A stretch of DNA of 64,000 nucleotides from Aeromicrobium wangtongii (GCF_024584515.1 NZ_CP102173.1:806001-870000); one strand, 5' to 3'; shown: positions 1-9,621, counted from the first letter of the stretch. Program-made: numbers and translations. Notes: generated from the sequence alone by a model not told the origin.

Positions 1-659
1 GTCTGGCGGAGTGGGTCAATGCGCTGGTGGCCGGCGCCGGCGGCAGCCTGCTGACGGGTCAGGGACGGTCGGCGACGGCGGGCCTCGACTCCGAGGCCGG
101 ACGGGCCGCCGCATCCATCGTCGAGCTCTACCACCAGGCCGGCGTCGGGCCGGGGCCCTCGGCCGATGCCCTCACCCGTTTTGCCGGTTCGTCCGGTGGG
201 TTCCTGCTGGCCTCCACGTCGGCGATCGCCGATCCGGCGCTGGCCGCCGTCCAGTCCGACATGCGGGCCACGACCTACCCGGTCGTCGGCGACGCCGTGG
301 TCGCGCCGCTGGCCGGTGTGGCGCTCGCCGTCCCGACGCACGCGAAGCACCCCGAACAGGCCTTCGCCGCCATCGCCTGCCTGACCTCGCCGACGGCCCT
401 GCAGCAGCTCGCGACGGGATCGCAGCACAGCGCGAGCCGCTTGGCGACCTTCGACGATCCGGGCGTCACGGCCGGGTTCCGCGGCAGGGACGCCGCCCTC
501 GCCTCGGTCACGACCGGCGTCACGGCTCCGGCGACGCCGTACTGGGCGCAGGTGATCGATGCGATCGACGAGACCTGGCGGCGCGACGTCAACCAGGACG
601 AGACGCCCGTTGCCTCGCAGGCCGAGGTCGTGGCCGCGATCAGGGGAGAGCTGCGATGA
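1..659 (+). CDS. ABC transporter sugar-binding protein, C-terminal part (cut by window start)
   Basis: This is the end of an extracellular solute-binding protein. The frame is open from base 3 with no start codon in view, so the N-terminus lies upstream of the window. About 218 residues remain. The segment FAGSSGGFLLASTSAIADP followed by a PLAG...AVPTHAKHPEQAFAAIACL stretch is typical of the C-lobe of family 1 carbohydrate-binding proteins, where helper residues before the final helices are used as the cluster is packed against the permeases. The stop codon overlaps the next start as ATGA, so it is translationally coupled to the permeases. The substrate cannot be told from this fragment; a sugar or glycerol-type polyol is the family expectation. 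Confidence 0.85.
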   Translation, partial: LAEWVNALVAGAGGSLLTGQGRSATAGLDSEAGRAAASIVELYHQAGVGPGPSADALTRFAGSSGGFLLASTSAIADPALAAVQSDMRATTYPVVGDAVVAPLAGVALAVPTHAKHPEQAFAAIACLTSPTALQQLATGSQHSASRLATFDDPGVTAGFRGRDAALASVTTGVTAPATPYWAQVIDAIDETWRRDVNQDETPVASQAEVVAAIRGELR

Positions 660-1477
660 AGGCCTGGCGCTGGCTGATGCCGGCCGTGCTCGTGCTGCTG
701 CTGGTGACGGCGTGGCCGATCGGCCGGGCGGTGTGGCTCTCGTTGACGAGCCGCCCGCTGACCGGAGCGGACGACCGCGGCTTCGTCGGCCTGGACAACT
801 ACGTCGACGTCCTCTCGAGCCGCACCTGGTGGCTGGCCGTGGCGGCGACCCTGGTCATCGTGGTGGCGGTCGTGCTCGTCCAGCTCGTGCTCGGGCTGGC
901 CTTCGCGGCCGCGCTGCAGCGCCTGACCGCCGTGTGGCCCGTGACCCGGGTGCTGGTGCTGCTGCCGTTCGGCCTGCTCGCGGTCGTGTCGGCCGTCGTG
1001 TGGCGGGACGCCGTCACGACCGGGTTCGTCGCGGACTGGTTCGGCCTCGACGACGTCGGCCAGCTCGGGTCCCTCGTGGGTGTCGTGGCCGGCGAGGTGT
1101 GGCGCGGCACCGGCATCACGGCCGTGATCCTGCTGGCCGGGCTGCTGCGGGTGCCGCGCACCCTCATGGCGTCCGCCATCGCCGACGGGGCCACGGCCCG
1201 CCAGCGCTTCACCCGTGTCGTCCTGCCGGCGATGGGCCCGGCGCTCGCGGTGGCCACGACGTACCGCGCCCTCGACGCCCTCCGGATGCTCGAGGGGCCG
1301 CTCGTGGTCGACGAGCCCGGCGCCACGGTGCGGACGGCACCGTTCCTGGTCTGGGACACCACGTTCAGCTCCTTCGAGCTGGGCCTGGGAGCGACGATGT
1401 CGATCCTCCTGCTGCTGATGGCCGCTCTGCTGGCGGCCTTCCTCGTGCCGGTCCTGCGGGTCAGGAGGGTCCTGTGA
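656..1477 (+). CDS. ABC transporter permease, MalF/UgpA type
   Basis: A 273-residue inner-membrane permease of a carbohydrate (CUT1-type) importer. It opens with a hydrophobic helix (WLMPAVLVLLLVTAWPIGRA) and shows about six membrane segments. The cytoplasmic coupling (EAA) loop that docks on the ATPase is visible as SAIADGATARQRFTRVVLPAM-like sequence near residue 185, with the conserved DGA and LP. The start is fixed by an ATGA overlap with the binding-protein stop. It should form the heterodimeric channel with the next gene. Confidence 0.9.
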   Translation: MKAWRWLMPAVLVLLLVTAWPIGRAVWLSLTSRPLTGADDRGFVGLDNYVDVLSSRTWWLAVAATLVIVVAVVLVQLVLGLAFAAALQRLTAVWPVTRVLVLLPFGLLAVVSAVVWRDAVTTGFVADWFGLDDVGQLGSLVGVVAGEVWRGTGITAVILLAGLLRVPRTLMASAIADGATARQRFTRVVLPAMGPALAVATTYRALDALRMLEGPLVVDEPGATVRTAPFLVWDTTFSSFELGLGATMSILLLLMAALLAAFLVPVLRVRRVL

Positions 1478-2451
1478 CTCCTTCGGTGCGCTCACGTCTG
1501 TTGGCCGCGGCGGCCTCGTTCGCCCTCGGCTTCGCGATCGGCAACTACGGCGTCCTGATGATCGCGACACCCGACCGATGGCTGTGGGTCGTCGTGGCGG
1601 TGGCCCTCATGCTGACCGGTGCGCTCGGCGTCCTGTTCGCCGACACGCCTCGCCGCATCTCCTTCTGGGCCGTGCTGGGCGGGGAGCTGTTCATGGTGTT
1701 CACGCTCGTCCCGCTGCTGTGGACGTTCCGGGTGGCCACCACGCCGGCAGAAGTGACCCCGCGGACGCTGTGGCCCCAGGACGTCACCTTCGCGGCGTTC
1801 GGTGACGCGATCTCGTCGGACGTCCTGCGCGACGCCGCCGGGACGTCCTTGCTGGTGGCGGCGCTCGCGACCCTGATCGCGATGCCGCTGGCGGTGTCGG
1901 CGGCCTACGCCCTGGTGCACCTGTCCGCGCCGGGACGCCGCTACGTCTACGGATTCGTGGTCGCGGCGCTGCTGATGCCGGTGCTGGCACTGGCCGGTCC
2001 GTGGGCCGACCAGCTCATCGGCCTGGGCGTCTACGGCTCGCGGCTCGCCCTGGTCGTTCCCACGCTGGTCATCACCGTGCCGCTGGCGATCTGGCTGTGC
2101 GTCACGGTGTTCCGCGATGCGTCGTGGGGGCTGTTCGACGCGGTGCGCGCCGACGGCGCCACCCGCGGGCAGCTGCTGCGGCTGTTCGCGGTGCCGCAGC
2201 TCGGGCCGGGGCTCGTGACGTCCGCGCTCGTGGTCTTCGTGGTCGCCTGCAACGACTTCGCGCTGGGCGCCGGGCTGGCCCCTGACCGCCCGAGCCTGCC
2301 GCTGCCGGCGACGCTGCTGCTCGCGGCGGGCCGCGTCGACGGGGCCGGCGCGATCGCCGCGGCGGGCCTGCTGTGGCTCCTGCTGCCCCTTGCCGTCCTG
2401 CTCGTCCTCCCGCGCCGGATCAACCACCTCCTCGGAAGGTCCTACCGATGA
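1474..2451 (+). CDS. ABC transporter permease, MalG/UgpE type, with extra N-terminal helices
   Basis: A 325-residue second permease of the same importer, starting at a GTG that overlaps the previous stop as GTGA. The EAA loop reads DAVRADGATRGQLLRLFAVP around residue 225. Compared with a usual MalG of about 280 residues it has additional hydrophobic segments at the N-terminus (two helices before residue 55). ATGA links it to the ATPase gene. The assignment rests on the coupling loop, membrane pattern and gene order. Confidence 0.9.
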   Translation: MTPSVRSRLLAAAASFALGFAIGNYGVLMIATPDRWLWVVVAVALMLTGALGVLFADTPRRISFWAVLGGELFMVFTLVPLLWTFRVATTPAEVTPRTLWPQDVTFAAFGDAISSDVLRDAAGTSLLVAALATLIAMPLAVSAAYALVHLSAPGRRYVYGFVVAALLMPVLALAGPWADQLIGLGVYGSRLALVVPTLVITVPLAIWLCVTVFRDASWGLFDAVRADGATRGQLLRLFAVPQLGPGLVTSALVVFVVACNDFALGAGLAPDRPSLPLPATLLLAAGRVDGAGAIAAAGLLWLLLPLAVLLVLPRRINHLLGRSYR

Positions 2452-3611
2452 CCTCGATCGAACTGCGTCACATCACGACCGACGGCCCCGGGGCCCGGCC
2501 GTTGCTGGACGACATCAACCTGGTCGTCCCGTCCGGCACGACGCTCGCGATCACCGGCCCGGACGGGGCCGGCAAGAGCCGTCTGCTGCGCACGATCGTC
2601 GGCCTGGAGGAGCAGACGTCCGGCGACGTGCTGATCGACGACATCGTGGTCAACGCGGTCGACCCCCGCGGGCGTGACATCGCGATGGTGTTCCAGGACT
2701 TCGCCCTGCACCCGCACCTGGACGTGTTCGACAACCTGGCGTTCTCGTCGGTCCTGCGCAAGGGATATGACAAGGACGAGCTGTCGGACCGCATCAACGA
2801 GGTGGCGGACCTGCTGGCCCTGACCGATCTGCTCGACCTGCGTCCCGCCGAGCTCGACGAGCCGCAGCGCCAGCGGGTCGCCCTGGGGCGCGCGCTCGTC
2901 CGTGAGGCGCACGCGTACCTGTTCGACGCGCCGTTCACCGCCCAGCCGGAACGGGTGCGCACCCACGTCCGATCGGTCACGACCCAGTGGCAGCAGGAGG
3001 CCGGACGGACGTCGATCTTCACGACCAGCAGCGTCGAGGAGGCACTCAGCTCGGCCGACCGGGTCGCCGTGATGCACCAGGGGTTCATCCACCAGGTCGG
3101 GACGCCGCGCGAGCTGTACGACCGTCCGGCCGACATGTTCGTCGCGGGCTACCTGGGCGCCCCGCCGATGAACCTGGTCCCGGCGACCCCCCAGGGCCAG
3201 CAGCTCGTGATGCCGCTGGGCACGATGCTGCTCGACGACGCACTGGTCGAGCGCATCGGGGACCGGGGCCTCGTCGTGGCGGGCATCCGACCGGAGCACT
3301 GCCACGACGGCACGCACCCGGCCACCACACCCGTGACCGACCGGGTCGAGTTCACGACCCGCATCGACGACATCGAGTGGCGTGGCAGCTCCCAGTTCGC
3401 CTACCTCGGCTACGAGATCGCCCCGGAGGTCGAGGCGTCGCTGACCGAGGTCGAGGACCTGCTCGAGTTCGGCCTGTTCCAGAACTTCCTCGTCGCACAG
3501 CTGCCCGCTGACAGCGAGCTGCGCGCGGGGATGTCGATCCGTGTCGTCATCCCACGTGGCAGAGTGCAGGTGTTCGACCCCCAGACCGGAGAGAACCTGA
3601 CCCTGCCATGA
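2448..3611 (+). CDS. MalK/UgpC-family ABC ATPase with degenerate catalytic motifs
   Basis: A 387-residue protein with the layout of a sugar-importer ATPase: nucleotide-binding domain (residues 1-235) and a C-terminal MalK-type regulatory/OB region. Walker A lysine is kept (GPDGAGKSR, K43) and so is the Q-loop (VFQDFALHPHL, Q83). Other catalytic elements are not: the signature LSGGQ is LDEPQ (136-140), the Walker B glutamate is alanine (YLFDAPF, A161) and the switch histidine is serine (FTTSSVEEA, about S194). By established ABC biochemistry such a subunit should bind but hardly hydrolyse ATP, so a canonical partner ATPase is expected, perhaps upstream of the window. It is coupled by ATGA on both sides. 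Confidence 0.88.
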   Translation: MTSIELRHITTDGPGARPLLDDINLVVPSGTTLAITGPDGAGKSRLLRTIVGLEEQTSGDVLIDDIVVNAVDPRGRDIAMVFQDFALHPHLDVFDNLAFSSVLRKGYDKDELSDRINEVADLLALTDLLDLRPAELDEPQRQRVALGRALVREAHAYLFDAPFTAQPERVRTHVRSVTTQWQQEAGRTSIFTTSSVEEALSSADRVAVMHQGFIHQVGTPRELYDRPADMFVAGYLGAPPMNLVPATPQGQQLVMPLGTMLLDDALVERIGDRGLVVAGIRPEHCHDGTHPATTPVTDRVEFTTRIDDIEWRGSSQFAYLGYEIAPEVEASLTEVEDLLEFGLFQNFLVAQLPADSELRAGMSIRVVIPRGRVQVFDPQTGENLTLP

Positions 3612-4933
3612 CCGCCAGTCGCGCCCAGCACGCGCTCGCCGGGGCTCTGGCCCTCGTGTGCGCGGTCGCCTACGGCGCGCTGACGCTGATCCGCTTCCAT
3701 CGCTTCGCGATCAACTCCTTCGACAACGCGATCTTCGAGCAGGTCATCAAGAGCTACTCGCGACTGAGCACGCCGGTCGCGGACGTCAAGGGCCCCGGCT
3801 ACAACATCTTCGGCGACCACTTCTCGCCCGTGACGGCGCTGATCGCGCCGTTCTACCGGGCGTTCCCATCGGCGCAGACCGTCCTGCTCGCCCAGGTGGT
3901 GCTGATCGCGATCTCGATCTACGTCATCGCGCTGCTGGCGATGCGACGGCTCGGGACGCCCCTCGGCCTGGTGATCGGGATCCTGTACGGGTTCTCCTTC
4001 GGCCTCCAGTCCGCCGTGCAGGTGAACTTCCACGAGGTCGCGTTCGCTGCGCCCCTGCTCGCGATGGCCGGCGCCGCCTACGTCGATCGGCGCTACGACC
4101 GGGTCGTGTGGTGGTCCCTGCCACTGCTGCTGGTCAAGGAGGACCTCGGTCTGACCGTCGCCGTCATCGGGGCGGTGCTGTGGCTGGCGGGCGAGCGCCG
4201 CCGCGGTGTCGTGCTGGCGCTCGTGGGAGTGCTGGGCTCGGCGCTGCTCGTCCTGGTCGTCATCCCGGCGTTCAACGGCTCGGGGGAGTACACGCACTCC
4301 ACGCTGGGCGAGCGGGGGCTGCTGACGACTTTGTTCGACCAGGTCGACCGCAAGGCGGCGACGGTCCTGCTGACGGTGGGAATCACCGGGCTGGCGGCGC
4401 TGGCCTCGCCCTGGGTGCTCCTGATCCTGCCCACGCTCGCGGGCCGGTTCATCAACGACGTGCCGTACTACTGGGGCACGGAGTACCACTACTCGCTGGT
4501 GCTGATGCCGGTCGTCTTCGTCGCGATGATCGACGCGATGGTCCGCTGGCCGCGGCTGCGATGGGCGACGGTCGTCGGCGTCGTCGTGAGCGGGTTCATG
4601 ATGATCAACTCGCCGCTCTCGGTCCTGGTCGAGTCGGAGACGTACGAGGACCCGCCGCGGGCCGACAGCGCCCGGCTCGTGCTGTCACTGGTCCCCAAGG
4701 GGGCCAGCGTCGAGGGCGACATCGGGCTGCTGAGCCACCTGGTCACCGACCACACGACCTACTGGGTCGGGACGGTCGGCAGTGGCGACGTGAAGCCCGA
4801 GTACGTCCTGTTCGACGTCCAGGCCCCCATCGGCTCACCCAAGGACGTCGCGGCGTACGCCGAGAAGGCCCACGGCGGCACCTACGACGTCATCTTCGAG
4901 CGCGACGGCTACGTCCTGGCCCAGCGCCGCTGA
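3608..4933 (+). CDS. DUF2079 integral membrane protein
   Basis: A 441-residue polytopic membrane protein of the DUF2079 family. The N-terminal helix is followed by the family-typical block FHRFAINSFDNAIFEQ and a GPGYNIFGDHFSPV motif near residue 65, then many hydrophobic segments and a soluble C-terminal tail. Its biochemical role is not established; the fold resembles membrane glycosyltransferases of the GT-C type. The ATG overlaps the ATPase stop (ATGA), so it is co-transcribed with the importer. Its own stop codon is the first base triplet of the 21-bp repeat array that follows. Confidence 0.8.
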   Translation: MTASRAQHALAGALALVCAVAYGALTLIRFHRFAINSFDNAIFEQVIKSYSRLSTPVADVKGPGYNIFGDHFSPVTALIAPFYRAFPSAQTVLLAQVVLIAISIYVIALLAMRRLGTPLGLVIGILYGFSFGLQSAVQVNFHEVAFAAPLLAMAGAAYVDRRYDRVVWWSLPLLLVKEDLGLTVAVIGAVLWLAGERRRGVVLALVGVLGSALLVLVVIPAFNGSGEYTHSTLGERGLLTTLFDQVDRKAATVLLTVGITGLAALASPWVLLILPTLAGRFINDVPYYWGTEYHYSLVLMPVVFVAMIDAMVRWPRLRWATVVGVVVSGFMMINSPLSVLVESETYEDPPRADSARLVLSLVPKGASVEGDIGLLSHLVTDHTTYWVGTVGSGDVKPEYVLFDVQAPIGSPKDVAAYAEKAHGGTYDVIFERDGYVLAQRR

Positions 4934-5011
4934 CGCGTGGGTTGCGCACGCTGACGCGTGGGTTGCGCGGTGCGCAACCCACGCCTCACGGTACGCAACC
5001 CACGCGTCAGC
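4930..5011. repeat. 21-bp repeat array, two units facing two inverted units
   Basis: Two direct copies of a 21-nt unit with core ACGCGTGGGTTGCGCA (starting 4930 and 4951) are followed by two inverted copies (4970-4990 and 4991-5011). Together they make an almost perfect inverted repeat of about 40 bp per arm between the convergent DUF2079 and fumC genes. The stop codon of DUF2079 (TGA, 4931-4933) lies inside the first unit. The same unit and the same right end (ACGCGTCAGCGGATGGGG) recur at 53036-53298. A bidirectional terminator is the likely role; this is inference. Confidence 0.9.
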
Positions 5012-5032
5012 GGATGGGGCGGAGAGAACTTC

Positions 5033-6418
5033 TCAGGGGTGGGTCATGCTCATGACGTCGAGGGCCTTGTCGAGGTCGGCCTCCGAGACCTCGCCGCGCT
5101 CGACGAAGCCCATCTCCACGACGACCTGGCGGATCGTCTTCTGCTCCTTGACGGCGGTCTTGGCGACCTTGGCGGCGTTCTCGTAGCCGATGTACCGGTT
5201 GAGGGGCGTGACGACCGACGGTGAGGACTCGGCCAGCTCGAGGCAGCGCTCCTCGTTGGCGGTGATGCCGTCGATGCAGCGGTCAGCCAGGACGCGCGAG
5301 GCGTTGCCGAGCAGGCGCATCGACTCCAGGATGTTGCGCCCGATGACCGGGAGCATGACGTTGAGCTCGAACGAGCCGGACGCACCGGCGGTCGCGATCG
5401 TGGCGTCGTTGCCGATGACCTGGGCGGCGACCATCAGCGTCGCCTCGGGCAGGACCGGGTTGACCTTGCCGGGCATGATGCTCGAGCCGGGCTGCAGGTC
5501 GGGCAGGGCGATCTCGCCCAGACCCGTGCGGGGGCCCGACCCCATCCAGCGCAGGTCGTTGCAGATCTTGGTCAGGCTGACCGCGATCGTGCGCAGCTGG
5601 CCGGACATCTCGACGAGGCCGTCACGGGCGCTCTGCGCCTCGAAGTGATCGACGGCCTCGGTGATCGGCAGGCCCGTGTTGGCGGCGAGGATCTCGATGA
5701 CACGCTGCGGGAAGCCGATCGGCGTGTTGATGCCCGTGCCGACGGCGGTGCCGCCCAGCGGCACCTCTGCGGTGTGCGGCAGCGCCGACTGGACGCGCTC
5801 GATGCCGCGGCGGATCTGCGCGGCGTAGCCCGCGAACTCCTGGCCAAGGGTGACCGGGGTGGCGTCCATCAGGTGGGTGCGGCCGGACTTCACGACGGAC
5901 GCGAACTCGGTCGCCTTGGCCTCCAGCGACGTGGCCAGGTGGTCGAGCGCGGGGATCAGCTCATTGGTCGCGGAGGCCGTCGCCGCGACGTGGATCGACG
6001 TCGGGAAGACGTCGTTGGACGACTGCGAGGCGTTCACGTGGTCGTTGGGGTGGACGTCCTTGCCCAGCGACTTGGTGGCAAGGGTCGCGATGACCTCGTT
6101 GGTGTTCATGTTGCTCGACGTGCCCGAACCGGTCTGGAAGACGTCGATGGGGAAGTGTGCGTCGTACGCACCGGTGGCGACCTCGTCGGCCGCGGCGACG
6201 ATCGCATCGGCTATGTCCTGGTCGAGGATGCCCAGCTCGGCGTTGGCGGTGGCGCAGGCGGCCTTGATCTGCGCGAGCGCGCGGATCTGGGCCGACTCGA
6301 TCGGGGTGCCGGAGATCGGGAAGTTCTCGACTGCTCGCTGGGTCTGGGCGCGCCAGAGGGCGTCGACGGGAACGCGGACTTCACCCATGGTGTCGTGCTC
6401 GATGCGATATTCGGTCAT
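5033..6418 (-). CDS. fumC: Class II fumarate hydratase
   Basis: A 461-residue iron-independent fumarase that interconverts fumarate and malate in the citric acid cycle. The fumarase/aspartase signature [11 protein letters not shown] is present near residue 315, and the substrate-site [14 protein letters not shown] and [14 protein letters not shown] blocks are intact. The length is normal for FumC. The start is supported by a TATCGT hexamer 6 nt upstream, indicating a leaderless mRNA. It corresponds in position to fum next to glpX in mycobacteria, although here several genes have been inserted between them. Confidence 0.97.
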   Translation of the reverse strand: MTEYRIEHDTMGEVRVPVDALWRAQTQRAVENFPISGTPIESAQIRALAQIKAACATANAELGILDQDIADAIVAAADEVATGAYDAHFPIDVFQTGSGTSSNMNTNEVIATLATKSLGKDVHPNDHVNASQSSNDVFPTSIHVAATASATNELIPALDHLATSLEAKATEFASVVKSGRTHLMDATPVTLGQEFAGYAAQIRRGIERVQSALPHTAEVPLGGTAVGTGINTPIGFPQRVIEILAANTGLPITEAVDHFEAQSARDGLVEMSGQLRTIAVSLTKICNDLRWMGSGPRTGLGEIALPDLQPGSSIMPGKVNPVLPEATLMVAAQVIGNDATIATAGASGSFELNVMLPVIGRNILESMRLLGNASRVLADRCIDGITANEERCLELAESSPSVVTPLNRYIGYENAAKVAKTAVKEQKTIRQVVVEMGFVERGEVSEADLDKALDVMSMTHP

Positions 6419-6424
6419 GGCGGC

Positions 6425-6430
6425 ACGATA
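6425..6430 (-). promoter_or_regulatory. -10 element of fumC (TATCGT), leaderless
   Basis: TATCGT on the minus strand ends 6 nt before the fumC ATG, so transcription should begin at or next to the start codon. Confidence 0.6.
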
Positions 6431-6472
6431 TCGCTGCGGCGGTGCGCTTGGGGAAGCAGGACGCCGCTCGGG

Positions 6473-7114
6473 TCAGAACGCCGAGATGGTCGCGGGGGCG
6501 CGCTGCGGCCGACTGAGTGCCCGCACGAGCGCGCTCTGGCCGCGACGCCGCAGCGCCACCCCGGCGAGCAGCTGGACGATGTGCTCCGCCACGACGGCGG
6601 GGAAGACCACCGGTTCGGCGTCGATGCTGGCGGCGAGGTCGTCGCTGTGGACGACCAGCTCCATCGCCCGGGTCACGAGGAAGTCATCGGTGCCCAGCGA
6701 CCAGCCCTGCCACGGGATCAGCACGGTGTCGGGGTCGCGCGTGGCACCCAGCGCAGCGGGGAGCTGCCTGATCAGCGGCTCGATCTCGGACAGCACCGTG
6801 TCGGGGCCGGTGTGGGCGGCGGTGTTGCCTTCGTCGCGGATCGACGTGTTCGCCTCGTCGTGCGGCTCAGCGCTGACCCAGGCGGCCCGGGCGTAGTGGT
6901 CCAGCAACGAGATGGGTGCCTCGTGGGCTGGGGGCCGTGACAGCAGGGTGGTGACGTGCCGGATCTGTGCCAGCAGGTGATGCGTGAGACCCCCGACCGT
7001 CATGCCTGCGCACGCGCTCTCGAGGTGCCATGTAGCGGTCACCTCCTGCCTGCTCGCCAGCTCGTGGGCGATCCGGCAGGCGGCAACGAACTCGTCACGG
7101 TCCAGAGGCTCCAT
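6473..7114 (-). CDS. Mycothiol-dependent DinB/MDMPI-family enzyme
   Basis: A 213-residue protein of the maleylpyruvate isomerase N-terminal/DinB four-helix family, whose actinobacterial members use mycothiol and a metal bound by a His triad. Candidate ligands are the histidines in GGLTHHLL (about residue 46) and RAMELVVHSDDLAASI (about 165). The start is the ATG at 7112-7114, because a TAGCGT hexamer lies 7 nt upstream; the longer frame upstream is a shadow of the next gene. The substrate is unknown. Confidence 0.75.
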   Translation of the reverse strand: MEPLDRDEFVAACRIAHELASRQEVTATWHLESACAGMTVGGLTHHLLAQIRHVTTLLSRPPAHEAPISLLDHYARAAWVSAEPHDEANTSIRDEGNTAAHTGPDTVLSEIEPLIRQLPAALGATRDPDTVLIPWQGWSLGTDDFLVTRAMELVVHSDDLAASIDAEPVVFPAVVAEHIVQLLAGVALRRRGQSALVRALSRPQRAPATISAF

Positions 7115-7121
7115 GCCCCGG

Positions 7122-7127
7122 ACGCTA
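7122..7127 (-). promoter_or_regulatory. -10 element (TAGCGT) of the DinB-family gene, leaderless
   Basis: TAGCGT on the minus strand lies 7 nt before the ATG at 7114. Confidence 0.55.
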
Positions 7128-7146
7128 GTCGCCGGGCCCGACGTCG

Positions 7147-7764
7147 TCACCCCCGACGGCCGGTGAGGATCCAGTAGTGCTCGCGCCTGCCCTGGAGCAC
7201 CACCGGGACGGCCACGGCGTCGACGTCCAGGAGGTGCTCGGCCATCACCCGGCGCAGCTGCTCGGAGTCGGCCATCGACCACACGCACAGCTGTCCGTCC
7301 GGCCGCAGCCGCTCGGCGCACGTCGCGACGAAGCCGGGCCCGTAGACCGCTGCGTTCTTGTCGTGGACCAGGAAGTCCGGTCCGTTGTCGACGTCCAGCA
7401 CGATGGCATCCAGGCTGTGCACCGGTTGCGCGGCGACGACGGCGCGGACGTCGTCGACGACGACCTCGAGCCGTGGGTCGCCCAGCAGATCGGCTCCCGG
7501 GATCGTGCCGTCGCGCATCCGGTCGACGATCTCGTGGTGCAGCTCGGCCACCACGACGTGCTCGACATCTGCATCGGCCAGCAGCTCGCGGGTCGTGAAG
7601 CCGAGGCCCAGTCCGCCGACCAGGACGCGCCTCGCGCCCCCGTCGAGGACGTGCCGGGCCAACAGCCGTTCCGAGGACGTCTCCACGTCGTCCATCACGA
7701 ACACGCCGTTGACGCGCAGCTCGATCGCGCCGTCCTCGCGGCGCCGGAGGGTCACCTGGTCCAT
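7147..7764 (-). CDS. Spermidine-synthase-like class I methyltransferase-fold protein
   Basis: A 205-residue soluble protein with the spermidine/spermine synthase fold. The nucleotide-binding glycine motif is VLVGGLGLGFTTRELL (about residue 48), followed by an acidic strand end (VVVAELHHEIV) and the DAIVLDVDNGPDFL block that matches the catalytic region of polyamine synthases. It lacks the long N-terminal beta domain of true SpeE, so polyamine synthesis is not assured. A TAGGCT hexamer 7 nt upstream supports this ATG. Confidence 0.72.
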   Translation of the reverse strand: MDQVTLRRREDGAIELRVNGVFVMDDVETSSERLLARHVLDGGARRVLVGGLGLGFTTRELLADADVEHVVVAELHHEIVDRMRDGTIPGADLLGDPRLEVVVDDVRAVVAAQPVHSLDAIVLDVDNGPDFLVHDKNAAVYGPGFVATCAERLRPDGQLCVWSMADSEQLRRVMAEHLLDVDAVAVPVVLQGRREHYWILTGRRG

Positions 7765-7771
7765 GGCTCAC

Positions 7772-7777
7772 AGCCTA
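7772..7777 (-). promoter_or_regulatory. -10 element (TAGGCT) of the spermidine-synthase-like gene, leaderless
   Basis: TAGGCT on the minus strand lies 7 nt before the ATG at 7764. Confidence 0.55.
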
Positions 7778-7786
7778 GGCAGGCGG

Positions 7787-8833
7787 TCAGGCGGGATAGA
7801 TGGCCACCTCGCTGGCCTTGACGGCGAGGAAAACCTCGGCACCGGGCAGCAGGTCGAGCTCGGCGACGACCGGCGCGGTCACGTCCGCGCTGATCTGGTC
7901 GGTCTGCACCCGCACCTGCGAGCCGTGCGGCTCCAGCTCGCGCACGACGGCCGCGAAGACGTTGCGCGGGCTGCCGGTGGGCCGCTCGCGGTGGACGCTG
8001 ACCGCGCCGGGGGAGAACACCGCGACGGCCGCAGCGCCCTCGGTGACCGTCGACTCGTCGTGCAAGCCGGCCACCAGCAGCCCGCTGGGCGTGCGGACGG
8101 CGCCGCCCTCGACCAGCCCGCGGGCCAGGTTGAGACCGGCGATCCCGGCGCCGAAGGTGCTGCGGGGGCGGGCCAGCACGTCCTTGGTCGGGCCCTGCTC
8201 GACGATGCGACCGGACTCCATCACGATGACGTGATCGGCCAGCAGCAGTGCGTCCAGCACGTCGTGGGTCACGATGACCGCGCTGCGGCCGGCCAGCACC
8301 CGTCGCAGCACCTGCCGCATCGCCGGGACGACCGTGATGTCCAGTGCCGCCATCGGCTCGTCGAGCAGCAGCAGGCGGGGCTCGGCGGCGAGTGCCCGGG
8401 CGATCGCGACCCGCTGGGCCTGACCGCCCGACAGCGCGGACGGCTTGCGGCCGGCCAGCTCGGTGGCGTCGACCCGCTCCAACCAGGTGCGGGCGAGCTC
8501 GCGGCTGCGTGCCCGGGACGCTCCGGTGCTGCGCGGCGCAAAGGCGACGTTGTCCAACGCGCTCAGGTGCGGGAACAGCAGCGGGTCCTGGGCGAGCAGC
8601 CCGGTGCCGCGCGCATGCGGCGGCAGCCACGTCCCCGAGGCGGTGTCGAACAGCGTTGCGTCGTCCAGCGTCGCGCGGCCCGCGTCGGGGCGCAGGATGC
8701 CCGCGATCACGGCGAGCAGGGTCGACTTGCCGGAACCGTTGGGTCCCAGGATCGCGACCGTGTGCCCACCCTGGACGTCGATCGAGACGTCCAGGCCCCG
8801 GGCCGCGACCGTCGCCGTCAGGTGCAGGCTCAC
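7787..8833 (-). CDS. modC: Molybdate ABC transporter ATP-binding protein
   Basis: A 348-residue ATPase that powers molybdate import at the inner face of the membrane. All motifs are intact: Walker [10 protein letters not shown], signature [15 protein letters not shown], Walker [13 protein letters not shown] and switch VTHD. The C-terminal third has the Mop/TOBE oxyanion-binding domain ([22 protein letters not shown] and following). The start is the GTG at 8831-8833, overlapping the modB stop as GTGA; the longer open frame upstream is a modB shadow. It is the last gene of the operon 10796-7787. Confidence 0.93.
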   Translation of the reverse strand: MSLHLTATVAARGLDVSIDVQGGHTVAILGPNGSGKSTLLAVIAGILRPDAGRATLDDATLFDTASGTWLPPHARGTGLLAQDPLLFPHLSALDNVAFAPRSTGASRARSRELARTWLERVDATELAGRKPSALSGGQAQRVAIARALAAEPRLLLLDEPMAALDITVVPAMRQVLRRVLAGRSAVIVTHDVLDALLLADHVIVMESGRIVEQGPTKDVLARPRSTFGAGIAGLNLARGLVEGGAVRTPSGLLVAGLHDESTVTEGAAAVAVFSPGAVSVHRERPTGSPRNVFAAVVRELEPHGSQVRVQTDQISADVTAPVVAELDLLPGAEVFLAVKASEVAIYPA

Positions 8834-9621
8834 GGGGCATCGCTCCTGGTGCCGCGGACCAGCCCGATGACCAGCACCGCCACGACGACCAGCACCAGCG
8901 ACAGCGCCACCGCGGCATCGGGATCGGACTCGCGCTGCAGGTAGATCTCCAGCGGAAGGGTCCGGGTCACGCCCTCCAGGCTGCCGGCGAAGGTGATCGT
9001 CGCGCCGAACTCGCCCAGGGCGCGGGCGAACGACAGCACGGCGCCCGCGGCCAGCCCGGGCAGCACCAGCGGCAGGGTGACGCGGCGCAGGACGGTCGTG
9101 GGACGCGCGCCCAGCGTCGCGGCGACGATCTCGTACCGATCGCCGGCCGTCCGCAGGCTGCCCTCGAGGCTGACGACCAGGAACGGCAGCGACACGAAGG
9201 TCTGCGCGATCACGACCGCGGTGGTCGAGAACGCGATCTGCAGGCCCAGCACCTCGATCGTGTGGCCCAGCAGCCCCTGCCGACCGAAGGTGTACAGCAG
9301 CGCGATGCCGCCGACCACCGGTGGCAGCACCAGCGGCAGCAGGACGAGCGAGCGCAGCAGCGACTGCCCCCTGAACGAGGTCCTGGCCAGGACCAGGGCC
9401 ATCGGCACGCCGAGCACGATGCACAGCAGCGTGGCCGTCGCGGAGGTCCGCAGGCTCAGCAGGAGGGCTGCCCGCGACGACTCGGAGGTGATGAGCGACC
9501 AGAACTGGCTCCACTCGACCCGAGAGGCCAGCGCGACGAGCGGCAGCACGATGAACAGGGCGCCGGCAGCGGCGGGCACGAACACCCACCGGGGCACGCC
9601 GGAGTGCTGCGGGGACGACAT
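8830..9621 (-). CDS. modB: Molybdate ABC transporter permease
   Basis: A 263-residue membrane permease with five to six helices. The coupling region near the end, [17 protein letters not shown], is characteristic of ModB/CysT permeases. It sits 6 bp after modA and overlaps modC, consistent with a single modABC transcript. Confidence 0.92.
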   Translation of the reverse strand: MSSPQHSGVPRWVFVPAAAGALFIVLPLVALASRVEWSQFWSLITSESSRAALLLSLRTSATATLLCIVLGVPMALVLARTSFRGQSLLRSLVLLPLVLPPVVGGIALLYTFGRQGLLGHTIEVLGLQIAFSTTAVVIAQTFVSLPFLVVSLEGSLRTAGDRYEIVAATLGARPTTVLRRVTLPLVLPGLAAGAVLSFARALGEFGATITFAGSLEGVTRTLPLEIYLQRESDPDAAVALSLVLVVVAVLVIGLVRGTRSDAP

